In this document: positions 43,873 to 52,430 of the stretch, piece by piece | How positions within the stretch are numbered: position 1 is the stretch's first letter | How the letters are laid out: every line of letters starts with the position of its first letter | NCBI GenBank assembly: GCA_017303655.1 | Contig: JAFLCE010000004.1 | Coordinates: 56,207-120,206, forward strand | DNA from: Anaerolineae bacterium | GTDB lineage: Bacteria > Chloroflexota > Anaerolineae > Anaerolineales > Villigracilaceae | Length of the DNA stretch: 64,000 bases | Direction: 5' to 3' | Program-made: the position numbers and the translations under genes | Notes under the pieces: generated by a model | The model's input: the letters and a program-made list of their open reading frames with translations, nothing else | What the model was told of the DNA's origin: nothing | Databases searched by the model: none

Positions 43873-44308
43873 ATGAACAACTTTCAACACCAAAAGCTCT
43901 ATAACACCCTGAATAAAAAAGACTCAACTGAGTTGCTAAAAATCTGGGAGTTAAATAATCGCCTTGCATGGTCAGAGGAGGCATTTCAAGTAGTGAAGCA
44001 AATTCTACAAGAAAGGCAAATCACTCCTCCAGAGCAGTCTTCACAGGCTCATAAACCTACTGAAGTCCCCAGCAAAAAACATCCGTCAAAGACGAAAAAC
44101 ACTTTAGTCCTTCTCAAACATACAATAGCCGAACTCCGCCAAAGATATTCCTACTTAATTGCCTATATTTTCTATATCAGCCTAACAACAGTCTCAGCTT
44201 GGCTGCTTTCTTTCTTTACCGATTTTTCTTCACATCCTATTGGTAGTTATCATCAATTATGGTATTTTCATTATAGCCGTCCAACGACATATTCTTCCCT
44301 ACGAATAA
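43873..44308 (+). pseudogene. Small two-helix membrane protein, frameshifted in a T-run near 44223
   Basis: A 452-base frame runs from ATG 43873 (MNNFQHQKLYNTLNKKDSTELLKIW) and holds a first membrane helix (YLIAYIFYISLTTVSAWLLSFF), after which the frame reads unlikely residues and stops at 44325. If one T is dropped from the run at 44223-44227, the reading becomes FFTDFLHILLVVIINYGIFIIAVQRHILPYE with a stop at 44306-44308. That is a second good hydrophobic helix and a natural end. The intact protein would be about 144 residues. Either a sequencing or assembly error or a genuine frameshift. Function unknown; GGGAGAAG precedes the start. The AT-rich stretch suggests acquisition. Confidence 0.6.
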
Positions 44309-44330
44309 CAGGAATCAGCAGATAGCCGTG

Positions 44331-44350
44331 CCAAGCGACTCGCCGCTTGG
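44331..44350 (+). terminator. Short hairpin after the frameshifted gene
   Basis: CCAAGCG and CGCTTGG form a 7-bp stem around ACTCGC, followed by ATAAAACC. Weak terminator candidate. Confidence 0.35.
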
Positions 44351-44434
44351 ATAAAACCAAATCAGAATCTTGTTATCCTTTCAGCCTCTGGAAAGGATAA
44401 TGTACATGAAACCGCGAAAGGATTTTATATTTCC

Positions 44435-44740
44435 ATGAATACAAATCCCTGGCATTCCCTCTCACTCGGTGACGGTATCATGGCGGCGGAACCATCTGAG
44501 GAAATCCGTGAGGCGTTTCAGGCGTTACACAAGTCCGCGGGCGAACCTGCGGATATGGCAGTCTTCACGCGGCACGAATCGGAAGGTCGGCTGCATTGTG
44601 AAGTCATCGCATATTTCTCGCCGTCGGCTTCAGAGTTGGCGAGGCTCTTCGAGGCAGAACCCTGCCAAAGACCGTCACGAGGCGGACTGGGTCTACTTGC
44701 AGGGAATGAAGTCAGTTGGTCGGTTTTATATCCAGAATAA
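44435..44740 (+). CDS. Small hypothetical protein
   Basis: 101 residues: MNTNPWHSLSLGDGIMAAEPSEEIREAFQ, then HKSAGEPADMAVFTRHESEGRLHCEVIAYFSPSASELARLF and GGLGLLAGNEVSWSVLYPE. No family is recognised with confidence. No signal or membrane segment. It starts 13 or so bases after an AAAGGA and lies between the frameshifted gene and the DMT exporter gene. The frame is also open upstream to 44309, but there is no start there. Probably a real soluble protein of unknown role. Confidence 0.55.
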   Translation: MNTNPWHSLSLGDGIMAAEPSEEIREAFQALHKSAGEPADMAVFTRHESEGRLHCEVIAYFSPSASELARLFEAEPCQRPSRGGLGLLAGNEVSWSVLYPE

Positions 44741-44825
44741 AAATCAGTTCGTAAGGGGAATAAATTTCATATCACGCCCATCTTAAATCGCGCAATAGCC
44801 GCACCCATCCCTTTAGGAGTCTTTC

Positions 44826-45761
44826 TTGTCTCGTCTGATCGCCATCGGAGTACTTGCTTCTCTTTTCTTCAGCAGCACATTCGTGCTTAATCGCGGTATG
44901 AGCCTGGCTGGCGGGCATTGGGCATGGACGTCCAGCCTGCGGTTCGGGTACATGCTCATTTTTCTCGCACTCATTCTTTTGCTAACACAAGGTAAAAAAG
45001 CGCTCGAACAAGTTTTGGAAGTCTTTCGTCAATATCTTATGTTTTGGATCCTTGCAGGCAGCATTGGCTTCGGTGTTTTTTACGCTGCCATTACCTTCAG
45101 CGCCACGTATTCAGCGGGCTGGGTCATCGCCACCACCTGGCAGGTCACCATTCTTGCCACGCCCATCATTCTAGCTATCTTCGGCAGAGCCGTCCCCACC
45201 AAAGGCGTTCTGCTTACCCTGCTGATCTTTACAGGCATCGTCCTTGTCAACATCGAACAAGCCAAGCTCGTTAGTTTACAAAACGTTATCCTCAGCGCTC
45301 TCCCCGTCCTAATCGCCGCGTTCGCGTACCCCATCGGCAATCAACTCGTATGGGAAGCACGCCTTGGTGAAATAAAACGCATCCCCCACATTCAACATCC
45401 TATTCTAGAAAACGGATTTGCGCGAGTGCTGCTTCTGACTCTCGGCTCGATTCCCTTCTGGGTCATTCTACTCTTCATGACAAATCCCCCGCCGCCCACT
45501 TCGGGACAGTTGCTCAGCACTGCATTGGTGGCTTTACTCTCTGGCGTAGTCGCAACTACTTTATTCCTCTATGCCCGCCACTTGAGTAAACAACCCTACG
45601 AGATCGCCGCCGTCGATGCGACCCAGTCTATGGAGGTAGTCTTCTCTCTCGCTGGAGAAATTCTCTTCTTGCAAGCAGCCTTTCCCGGAATATTGGGAAT
45701 CACAGGCATCGCTCTAACAGTCATCGGGCTAATCGCCTATATTGTCATTCAATCAAAGTAA
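44826..45761 (+). CDS. EamA/DMT-superfamily transporter (exporter-like)
   Basis: Integral membrane protein of 311 residues with ten helices in two EamA halves. TTG start at 44826, supported by TTAGGAGT seven bases upstream. The first half begins LIAIGVLASLFFSSTFVLNRGMSLAGGHWAWTSS, the second near residue 150. DMT family members export amino acids, sugars or nucleobases, or import metabolites. The substrate cannot be inferred. No operon partner; the downstream methyltransferase has its own long leader of about 110 bases. Confidence 0.9.
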   Translation: MSRLIAIGVLASLFFSSTFVLNRGMSLAGGHWAWTSSLRFGYMLIFLALILLLTQGKKALEQVLEVFRQYLMFWILAGSIGFGVFYAAITFSATYSAGWVIATTWQVTILATPIILAIFGRAVPTKGVLLTLLIFTGIVLVNIEQAKLVSLQNVILSALPVLIAAFAYPIGNQLVWEARLGEIKRIPHIQHPILENGFARVLLLTLGSIPFWVILLFMTNPPPPTSGQLLSTALVALLSGVVATTLFLYARHLSKQPYEIAAVDATQSMEVVFSLAGEILFLQAAFPGILGITGIALTVIGLIAYIVIQSK

Positions 45762-45870
45762 ACAATAAATTGAAACGAATCTGCCCACCTCGGTGTTTTC
45801 CCTGTATCAGTCCAAACTGATCGTTCGGCGCCCATCGCCCGGACGAAACCAATCCTAAAAGGACATATGC

Positions 45871-46446
45871 ATGATACCGAAATGGGCATCGATCCACATT
45901 GAACGTCCGCGTGCAAAACGGCTGGCAAATTACCTGCTGGAACTCACCGAGCCAGATCATACGATCCTCGACTGCGGTTGCGGCACCATGTATGTGGCAA
46001 ACCTGATCCATCAAGAGTCAGGGGCAAAAATAATTGGGACAGATATCCTGGACTTCAACGAGACAAACCTTGAAATGTGCGTCTGCCCGGGCGAACACCT
46101 GCCCTTTGCAGACTCAAGCGTGGATGTGGTCATGTTGATCTTCGTCCTGCACCATAGCAAAGATTCAATGAAGATACTGAAAGAAGCCGTGCGTGTGGCG
46201 CGCAAACGAGTCATTATCTTTGAAGATGTCTATGAGACTTCTTTTGAGTTGGGCATTCTCAAAGTGTTTGATTGGCTCGGGAATCGTACGATCTCGGCTG
46301 CCATCCCATTACCCTTTGCCTTTAAACCCGAAGCCGAATGGAAGCGCATCTTTCATGAGTTGGGCACAAAGTTAATTTCGGTGAAGAATATCCGCCCGTT
46401 ATTCTTTCTGCCGTCAAAGCACAGAGGCTTCGTATTGGAAGTTTAG
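45871..46446 (+). CDS. Class I SAM-dependent methyltransferase
   Basis: 191 residues, Methyltransf_11 fold. Motif I is HTILDCGCGTMYVANLI (SAM-binding), then TDILDFNETNLEM, the acidic FADSSVDVVMLIFVLHH and later KRVIIFEDVYETS. The upstream gap (about 110 bases) contains GC-rich inverted blocks (GTTCGGCGC and CGCCCGGAC) but no riboswitch class I recognise. Substrate unknown; small-molecule or lipid targets are typical of this subfamily. The ATG has AAAGGAC upstream. Confidence 0.86.
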   Translation: MIPKWASIHIERPRAKRLANYLLELTEPDHTILDCGCGTMYVANLIHQESGAKIIGTDILDFNETNLEMCVCPGEHLPFADSSVDVVMLIFVLHHSKDSMKILKEAVRVARKRVIIFEDVYETSFELGILKVFDWLGNRTISAAIPLPFAFKPEAEWKRIFHELGTKLISVKNIRPLFFLPSKHRGFVLEV

Positions 46447-46525
46447 CAAGACTATGCTTCGGCGTTGACAGTGTGGATAAAAACTAGAGAAACAGAATCA
46501 AGCCAAAACATATTTTGAAGCGCAG

Positions 46526-46572
46526 TTAAATCAAAATCCCTCGGGTTATATTTCCGAGGGATTTTGATTTAA
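46526..46572. terminator. Bidirectional terminator between the methyltransferase and proline dehydrogenase genes
   Basis: Perfect 19-bp stem (TTAAATCAAAATCCCTCGG, 46526-46544, with its complement 46554-46572) around a 9-nt loop. The right arm overlaps the last codon of the convergent proline dehydrogenase gene. Confidence 0.8.
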
Positions 46573-47528
46573 CCTTTTAAGAAGTTTGAAATAAAGAACC
46601 AGACGTTGGCAGGGCGTTCTGCAAGGCGGCGCATAAAGTAGGGATACCAATGGGTTCCAAATGGAACGTAGACGCGGACGAGATAGCCATCCCTCACTAA
46701 TTTTTCCTGCAGGTCGCGGCGAATGCCATATAGCATTTGGAATTCCAAACCGGTTTTGGGTAAGCCGATCTTTTCAGCATAGCTTTTGGCAAAGGCAATG
46801 CGTTTTTCGTCATGTGTACCAATGGCAGGGATGGGTGGTGTGCGTCCATCTTCACTAAGATTGGAATTTTGCGCCAGTGCCGCGTCGAGCAAGATTTTGG
46901 TGATGAGATCGTAATTGGCATCAACATCTGCTTTTTTAGGGAAGGCTTTATCAGGCGGTTCGTTATAAGCGCCTTTTACATTGCGAATACGTGTGCCATC
47001 TTGCAACATACGGCGCACATCCGCTTCAGTGCGGAAGAGGTACGCCTGGATCACCATGCCCGCATTCTCATAGCCTTTTTCGCGCAAGGCATAATAAAGG
47101 TTGATCGTCTTATCCGTATAGGGAGTGTCTTCCATATCAATGCGAATGAAGGTCTTGGCAGTCTTGGCACGCGCCAGGACGCGTTCCAGTGTCTCAGCAC
47201 AATAACTTTCATCCAACCCCATACCGATCTGTGTCAATTTGATGGACACATTACTTCGCAAATTTTGGTCTGCGCCGATGGCATCTAAAGTAGCGTAAAT
47301 ATTTTCAGCGGCTTGCTGGGCCTCTTCGGGGGTACTGGTGTGTTCACCGAGATGGTCAAGCGTGGCGTTGATGCCTTTTGCATTCAACTCGCGCACCACA
47401 CGGATCGCGTCTTCCAATTTGGTCCCTGCAATAAACCGAGAGGCAGCCCGCCAGGCAAAACCCCAACTTGTGACCAAATTTTGTGCCCAGGCAGCTTTAG
47501 AAAGGTAGACGAAGAATGAGCGCAGCAT
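46569..47528 (-). CDS. putA: Proline dehydrogenase (FAD-dependent)
   Basis: Oxidises proline to delta1-pyrroline-5-carboxylate, passing electrons to a quinone through FAD. About 319 residues counted from the ATG at 47528 (MLRSFFVYLSK). The AAAGG lies 6 bases upstream of that ATG but abuts the ATG at 47534, so 47528 is the better start. A barrel core is present with ATLDHLGEHTSTPE, VSIKLTQIGMGLDESYC and IRIDMEDTPYTDKTINLY, and the conserved C-terminal YGIRRDLQEKLVRDGYLVRVYVPFG. It is the single-domain PRODH form, not a fused PutA, so a separate P5C dehydrogenase must exist elsewhere. The gene symbol is used loosely; prodh is equally common. Confidence 0.9.
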   Translation of the reverse strand: MLRSFFVYLSKAAWAQNLVTSWGFAWRAASRFIAGTKLEDAIRVVRELNAKGINATLDHLGEHTSTPEEAQQAAENIYATLDAIGADQNLRSNVSIKLTQIGMGLDESYCAETLERVLARAKTAKTFIRIDMEDTPYTDKTINLYYALREKGYENAGMVIQAYLFRTEADVRRMLQDGTRIRNVKGAYNEPPDKAFPKKADVDANYDLITKILLDAALAQNSNLSEDGRTPPIPAIGTHDEKRIAFAKSYAEKIGLPKTGLEFQMLYGIRRDLQEKLVRDGYLVRVYVPFGTHWYPYFMRRLAERPANVWFFISNFLKG

Positions 47529-47597
47529 AGCCATCCTTTGATGGGAAGAAGTATTAAAGCAAACTAATTCTAGCACAGGGTCGTTTTTTCGGTATGT

Positions 47598-47603
47598 TAT
47601 ACT
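47598..47603 (+). promoter_or_regulatory. Candidate -10 element for the serine hydrolase gene
   Basis: TATACT about 35 bases before the TTG start, with GGAGG in between, so this would be a normal leadered mRNA. No clear -35. Confidence 0.4.
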
Positions 47604-47638
47604 TTTTACGTGATATTCGTCCTTATTTTGGAGGAAGT

Positions 47639-49129
47639 TTGAGAAACCGTAATACCAATACAATCCTTCGGGGTATATCCATTCTTTTCTTGCTGGGCGC
47701 ATTCGTTCTAACGGTCGTATCGTTAATCTCTTACAGCCGCCAGCGCAATAACTATCCTGCCGGTATGACCATTGCAGGCATCCCCGTGGATGGGTTATCC
47801 CCTGCTGAAGCTTCGCAACGTCTGCTCGAAGTGTACACCTCTCCCATTGAAGCGGAATACAACGGCGCATTATTTCATATTGATCCCGGTGCCGTCGGCT
47901 TTACGATCGACGTAGAAACCATGCTCGCCGCCGCCGACCTGACCCGTACGGGCGGCTCTTTTTGGGCGGGGTTCTGGGATTATCTCTGGAACCGCAACCC
48001 AACCGTTAGTGAAATTCCATTAAGTGCCAGCATTTCGGAGGATCGTCTGCGAGAGTTTCTTCAGAACGAGATCTCATCTCGCTACGATCAGCCGCCCGCT
48101 CCCGCTCAACCGATTCCAGGCGGGACCTCATTCCTGCCTGGCGCACCCGGGCAGATTCTTGACCTCGACCGTGCCCTTATCATTCTGACGAATGCTTTAA
48201 GATCACCGTCGAATCGATCTGTAGCGTTGTCGTTCAACCAAACCTCTGCAGCCCGCCCGACCCTTCAAAATTTAGAGATCTTGCTTAAACAGCTCGTCAT
48301 CACGTCTGATTTTGATGGTTTGATCGGCTTCTATATGATGGACCTGCAAACCGGGCAAGAGATCCACTTTGCGATCGACAATAAACAAGAAACCACCGTC
48401 GAACCAGATATTGCCTTTACAGCTTCCAGCACCATCAAAGTCCCAGTCGTTGCATCCTATTTGATCAACCGCGGCAGCGATCTCGATGCCCAAACCGCAG
48501 ACATCATCTCGCGTGTGCTTGGCAAATCAGATAACTCCGCCACCGACCTAGTCCTGCAACGCATTGACGAATTCAACGGTCCCATCATTGTGACTCAAAA
48601 CATGGAAGCTCTCGGTCTACGTAGCACCTTTTTGGGCGGCATGTTCTATCTTGGTGCGCCCAATCTTATACCCGGGCGAGTCACCCCCGGCAACTCCCGC
48701 TCCGATATCTTCGTAGACCCGGATCCTTATTCCCAGACCACACCCGCAGAAATGGGCTCCCTGCTTGCCGATATTTATCAGTGTTCGCAAAACTCTGGCG
48801 GCGCTTTGATCGCTGCATTCCCTGATAAAGTAACTCCAGCAACTTGTCAATTGCTGATCGATTTCATGGCACAAGACAAACTCGGCTCCCTGATCCAAGG
48901 CGGCGTGCCTGATGGAACGCTAGTGCCCCACAAGCATGGCTATGTACTCTCGCGTGATGGCGTTTTGCACGACACTAGCGACGTGGGCATTGTCTATTCC
49001 CCCGGCGGGGATTTCGTCCTCTCCATTTATACCTATCATCCCGTCCAGAATATATGGGATATCACCAATCCGCTTTTTGTGAAGCTCACCGAAGCCACCT
49101 ACAATTACTTCAACGTTTCAACTCAATAA
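47639..49129 (+). CDS. Class A beta-lactamase-like serine hydrolase with N-terminal VanW-type region
   Basis: Secreted or membrane-anchored enzyme of about 496 residues. TTG at 47639 is chosen because GGAGG lies six bases upstream; the ATG at 47594 overlaps no good site. A signal anchor (about residues 8-32) is followed by a YoaR/VanW-like domain (YPAGMTIAGIPVDGLSPAEA, then HIDPGAVGFTIDVETM). The catalytic domain has Ser264-x-x-Lys267 (STIK), Ser297-Asp-Asn (SDN) and a KHG triad in place of KTG. It resembles peptidoglycan-active or penicillin-interacting hydrolases more than a resistance beta-lactamase; the KHG variation makes that uncertain. A perfect terminator follows. Confidence 0.87.
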   Translation: MRNRNTNTILRGISILFLLGAFVLTVVSLISYSRQRNNYPAGMTIAGIPVDGLSPAEASQRLLEVYTSPIEAEYNGALFHIDPGAVGFTIDVETMLAAADLTRTGGSFWAGFWDYLWNRNPTVSEIPLSASISEDRLREFLQNEISSRYDQPPAPAQPIPGGTSFLPGAPGQILDLDRALIILTNALRSPSNRSVALSFNQTSAARPTLQNLEILLKQLVITSDFDGLIGFYMMDLQTGQEIHFAIDNKQETTVEPDIAFTASSTIKVPVVASYLINRGSDLDAQTADIISRVLGKSDNSATDLVLQRIDEFNGPIIVTQNMEALGLRSTFLGGMFYLGAPNLIPGRVTPGNSRSDIFVDPDPYSQTTPAEMGSLLADIYQCSQNSGGALIAAFPDKVTPATCQLLIDFMAQDKLGSLIQGGVPDGTLVPHKHGYVLSRDGVLHDTSDVGIVYSPGGDFVLSIYTYHPVQNIWDITNPLFVKLTEATYNYFNVSTQ

Positions 49130-49131
49130 CC

Positions 49132-49167
49132 AAATGCCCCGTTCTCAAAACAGAACGGGGCATTTTT
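49132..49167 (+). terminator. Rho-independent terminator after the serine hydrolase gene
   Basis: AAATGCCCCGTTCT (49132-49145) pairs with AGAACGGGGCATTT (49152-49165) around a 6-nt loop; TTTTT follows. Confidence 0.9.
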
Positions 49168-49179
49168 ACACTCTTCGTA

Positions 49180-49185
49180 TATAAT
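49180..49185 (+). promoter_or_regulatory. Candidate -10 element of a leaderless promoter for the zinc-ribbon gene
   Basis: TATAAT lies 7 bases before ATG 49193 with no ribosome-binding site, directly after the terminator of the preceding gene. Confidence 0.45.
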
Positions 49186-49192
49186 TCAACCT

Positions 49193-49894
49193 ATGAGCGC
49201 ATCGCTGGGACTTTTCCGCCTGCAACAAGTAGACCGCCAGATCGATCGTGCCAGAACACGTCTCGATGTCATCCAAAAGACGATTGAAAATGATAGCGAA
49301 ATGCGATCGGCGCGCGCCCAACACGATGGCACAAATAACGAGAATCAACGTGCTCAGCATGGTGCAAAAAATGCCGAAGCCGAAGTAGACAGCTTAAGGA
49401 TCAAGATCGAACATACCGAAGCCAGCCTCTATAGCGGCGCTGTAAAAAACCCAAAGGAACTGCAAGACCTGCAGCGAGATGTCGCTTCGCTCAAAAAACA
49501 CCTCATCGTGCTTGAAGAACGTCAACTTGAAGCCATGCTGCTCGCTGAAACGACAAGCGCAGAATTCGATAAAGCCCAGTCAAACCTCGTCCTCGTTCAA
49601 TCTCGCCTGGGAGTTGAAAACCAAAAATTAGTTGAAGAACAAGCAGAACTGACGAAGCAAATGGAAAGCCTGATCCATGAGCGTGAAGCAGCCTTGGCTC
49701 CCATTGAAGCAAACTTATTGGCGTCGTATGAAGACCTGCGCAAACAAAAACGTGGAGTCGCCGTCACCGAAGTTTCAGATGATGCCTGCGCCTCCTGCGG
49801 TACCACCATCAATGCCTCGTTGCAACAACATGCACGTTCGCAAAAACAACTCGCGTATTGTCCCTCATGCGGAAGAATCCTGTTCGCAAACTAA
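49193..49894 (+). CDS. C4-type zinc-ribbon coiled-coil protein (CdsZ/CT398-like)
   Basis: Soluble protein of 233 residues: a long helical coiled-coil hairpin (about 1-180) and a C-terminal zinc ribbon with CASCG and CPSCG (four Cys about residues 199, 202, 222 and 225). Family members (CT398, HP0958-like) bind RNA polymerase sigma factors or flagellar or secretion proteins as adaptors. Here no flagellar or secretion genes are near. The NACHT-type gene starts three bases after the stop, so the two are probably translated from one mRNA. Confidence 0.86.
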   Translation: MSASLGLFRLQQVDRQIDRARTRLDVIQKTIENDSEMRSARAQHDGTNNENQRAQHGAKNAEAEVDSLRIKIEHTEASLYSGAVKNPKELQDLQRDVASLKKHLIVLEERQLEAMLLAETTSAEFDKAQSNLVLVQSRLGVENQKLVEEQAELTKQMESLIHEREAALAPIEANLLASYEDLRKQKRGVAVTEVSDDACASCGTTINASLQQHARSQKQLAYCPSCGRILFAN

Positions 49895-49897
49895 GCC

Positions 49898-52429
49898 ATG
49901 TTCCTAAACTTAATTGACCCCTTCTCCTTCCTTATAGGTTTTGCAACCGCCAGCATCTTATGGTTCGTCGTTTCGCGCGCCCGTCCGCTCTTAAATGAAT
50001 TGCGAGAAGGATTAAACGAACGCCGTGAACTTGCTCAAGTCCGCAAGTCCAGTTCGGTTGAAGAAAATCATCGCCGCCTCACGCTTCGCCGCGCTCAAGG
50101 CATGCACCTTGCTTCTCAGTTATTCGCACTGGATGAAATTTTGCAAGAGCCACTGGTGCTCTCTCCACCACCGCCCGTGGAGCCGGGCATACCCGCCCGC
50201 TATGAAGACGTCGTCACTCAAACCTTGCCATATCTACCCGCCTGGCCCGAGCTTGCAGCCGTCTACCAACCTCAGGCACTTAACCTCTCACAGGCATTGG
50301 CAGGTGATTCAAACATCGTCATCATTGGTCAGCCGGGCATCGGCAAAACCGTGGCGCTTGCCCACCTTGCCAGTTTGGCAGCCAATCGCAGTGAGCGGCT
50401 CGGCGCATTACAAGAAATGATCCCCTTCCACTTTCACGTGGCAGACCTCAACCTGCCAGTGAAAGACTCCAAGAATATCCTCAACCCCATCATCGAAGCC
50501 GCCTCAGCAAATGCGCCGATGTTCGACCTCAACAAGATTCCCCCCTTTGTTCAGTCTGCTTTCAAAAGCGGCAGCGTCCTGCTATTGGTGGATGGGTATG
50601 ATGAGATCACACCCAACGAACAAAGCCTGGTCTCTGAATTCTTCAAAACGCTTTTACAAAATCATCCGGAAATTCGCATTGTCACCACAGGTGCGCCAGA
50701 ATATCTGGATGGATTGATCTCACTTGGTTTTGTGCCGTTAACACTTTGCGCCTGGACCGACCGAGACAATCAACATTTTATCGAACAATGGGGACAATTA
50801 TGGCAACGTACAGTTGCGATGGAAGCCTGGGCACAGACGGGTCCTGAACAAGTGGACCCGCTTCTTATCAACACCTGGCTTGGTTCTGATGGTTTGAACT
50901 TATCGCCCCTTGAGCTGACTCTTAAAGTATGGGGTGCATATGCAGGCGATAGTCTTGGCCCGCACACACTTGAAGCGATTGCCACTCATATCCGCAGGGT
51001 TGCACCACCCAACACACCATTGGCAGCCTTAGAGACTCTTGCTATGCAAGTGGTCGTCAGCGCTATGCCAGTGTTCGATCCACGCAAGGCGAGAGAATGG
51101 GTGAAGTCGTTTGAAGTGGCAGAAGAAACTCCAGAAGGCGAGCCAGTTCAAAATCCAGAAGAAGAGGCGGAAGCCGATCCCAAAGCCAAAAAAGGCAAGA
51201 AGGTCGAGAAAGTCTCCACGCCAAATACGGGTCTGCTTGGCAAAATGACAACGAGCGGCTTGCTGGTGGCATATCCTAATAACCGCATGCGCTTTGTGCA
51301 TTCAGTATTTGCGGGTTATCTTGCCGGGCACGCGCTGACGAGCTACAACGCCGATGAAACGCTTATCAATCAACCAGATTGGTCGGGCAAATATCTAACC
51401 ATGCGTTTCCTTGCCGCCCATGGTGACGTCAGCCGCTTGGTGCAATCGCTGTTGGAATTTTCACGCCTGCCCATGCACCGACCCCTGTTTGCGGCGGCAC
51501 GCTGGTTGCGCGATGCGCCACGCAACGCTCCCTGGCGCGGAAAGATGTTCGGAACACTTGCCGCGATTTTACAAACGGAAGGTATTCCACTTAGCGTACG
51601 TGCACAAGCCATGGCTGCCTTTGTGTATAGCAATGACCCAAGTGCTGCCACGTTATTCCGTCAACTTGCGACATCGAATTCGTTTGAATTGATCCACCTT
51701 GCGATTCTGGGTGCCGGTGCTATGCGCGATACAAAAGCCATTAAGATTCTTGAAGCTGCACTGCAAGCTCCGAGCTTATCTGTAAAACGGGCCGCATGCA
51801 TGGCATTGACTGCCATTAACACCAATGAATCGCTTGAGATTGTGGCGCAAGCTCTTCTGACCGGTGAAGAAGCCGTTCGCAGAGCCGCAGGTGAAGCGCT
51901 TGCCAATGACCCACAGGAAGGTCATGCTATGCTGAAAGATGGCATCACGATTAATGATATTCTCCTACGTCGTGCAGTCATCTACGGTTTGGGACGTGTG
52001 CGTGAGCCATGGGCAATTGACATGTTGAAGAAGGTTCAGATCGAAGACGAGCAATGGGTGGTCCGCAACGCTGCTACAGAAGTTCTCGATATGCGTATGC
52101 GCGATAATGCCTACTCGCCCATGAAACTCAAGCCGCCTTCAGAAACACCATGGCTGATCGAATTCGCCGCCAAAAAAGGCGTTGGTATCTCTCCAGGTGT
52201 GCCCGCCACGGATATTCTTTTGCTCGCATTGAAAGAAGATGATCCTGATGTTCGCCTGGCTGCCTTGCAGTTCTTAAAATTCACGCCTCAGGATATCGTC
52301 TTGAAGACTATTTACGAAGCTATGTATAAAGATGACCCCGAACTGCGAGAAGCCGCATACAACGTCCTTTGGGAGATCGGCGTCTCCGGAATTAAACTGC
52401 CGCACCCCAGCGAATATGGATTAAATTAA
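49898..52429 (+). CDS. Membrane-anchored NACHT-type NTPase with HEAT-like repeats
   Basis: Uncharacterised STAND-type signalling NTPase, 843 residues. Helix 1 (about residues 8-26) anchors it to the membrane, and residues 27-130 form a basic/Pro-rich linker. NTPase core: Walker A GQPGIGKT (144-151) and Walker B LLLVDGYDEI (228-237), with the DGxDE signature of NACHT domains. A Lys/Glu-rich linker (about 405-440) follows. The C-terminal half (about 560-830) is built of helical pairs typical of HEAT repeats, e.g. LSVKRAACMALTAINTNESLEIVAQALL and VRLAALQFLKFTPQDIV. Bacterial NACHT proteins include anti-phage sensors, but HEAT-type anchored ones like this have unknown roles. It overlaps the zinc-ribbon gene's operon and is followed by an amidohydrolase two bases after the stop. 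Confidence 0.85.
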   Translation: MFLNLIDPFSFLIGFATASILWFVVSRARPLLNELREGLNERRELAQVRKSSSVEENHRRLTLRRAQGMHLASQLFALDEILQEPLVLSPPPPVEPGIPARYEDVVTQTLPYLPAWPELAAVYQPQALNLSQALAGDSNIVIIGQPGIGKTVALAHLASLAANRSERLGALQEMIPFHFHVADLNLPVKDSKNILNPIIEAASANAPMFDLNKIPPFVQSAFKSGSVLLLVDGYDEITPNEQSLVSEFFKTLLQNHPEIRIVTTGAPEYLDGLISLGFVPLTLCAWTDRDNQHFIEQWGQLWQRTVAMEAWAQTGPEQVDPLLINTWLGSDGLNLSPLELTLKVWGAYAGDSLGPHTLEAIATHIRRVAPPNTPLAALETLAMQVVVSAMPVFDPRKAREWVKSFEVAEETPEGEPVQNPEEEAEADPKAKKGKKVEKVSTPNTGLLGKMTTSGLLVAYPNNRMRFVHSVFAGYLAGHALTSYNADETLINQPDWSGKYLTMRFLAAHGDVSRLVQSLLEFSRLPMHRPLFAAARWLRDAPRNAPWRGKMFGTLAAILQTEGIPLSVRAQAMAAFVYSNDPSAATLFRQLATSNSFELIHLAILGAGAMRDTKAIKILEAALQAPSLSVKRAACMALTAINTNESLEIVAQALLTGEEAVRRAAGEALANDPQEGHAMLKDGITINDILLRRAVIYGLGRVREPWAIDMLKKVQIEDEQWVVRNAATEVLDMRMRDNAYSPMKLKPPSETPWLIEFAAKKGVGISPGVPATDILLLALKEDDPDVRLAALQFLKFTPQDIVLKTIYEAMYKDDPELREAAYNVLWEIGVSGIKLPHPSEYGLN

Positions 52430-52430
52430 C

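Noticed and set aside
45762-45870. Riboswitch before the SAM methyltransferase gene
   Set aside because: The leader has a few inverted blocks but I could not match it to any SAM or SAH riboswitch core.
46569-47870. Longer proline dehydrogenase from 47870
   Set aside because: The first 114 residues are antisense to the serine hydrolase gene and unlike PRODH. AAAGG fits the ATG at 47528.
49898-52429. Avs-type anti-phage NACHT defence gene
   Set aside because: Avs proteins have an N-terminal effector and a TPR-like sensor. Here there is a membrane helix and HEAT-like repeats with no nuclease or protease effector, and no other defence genes nearby.
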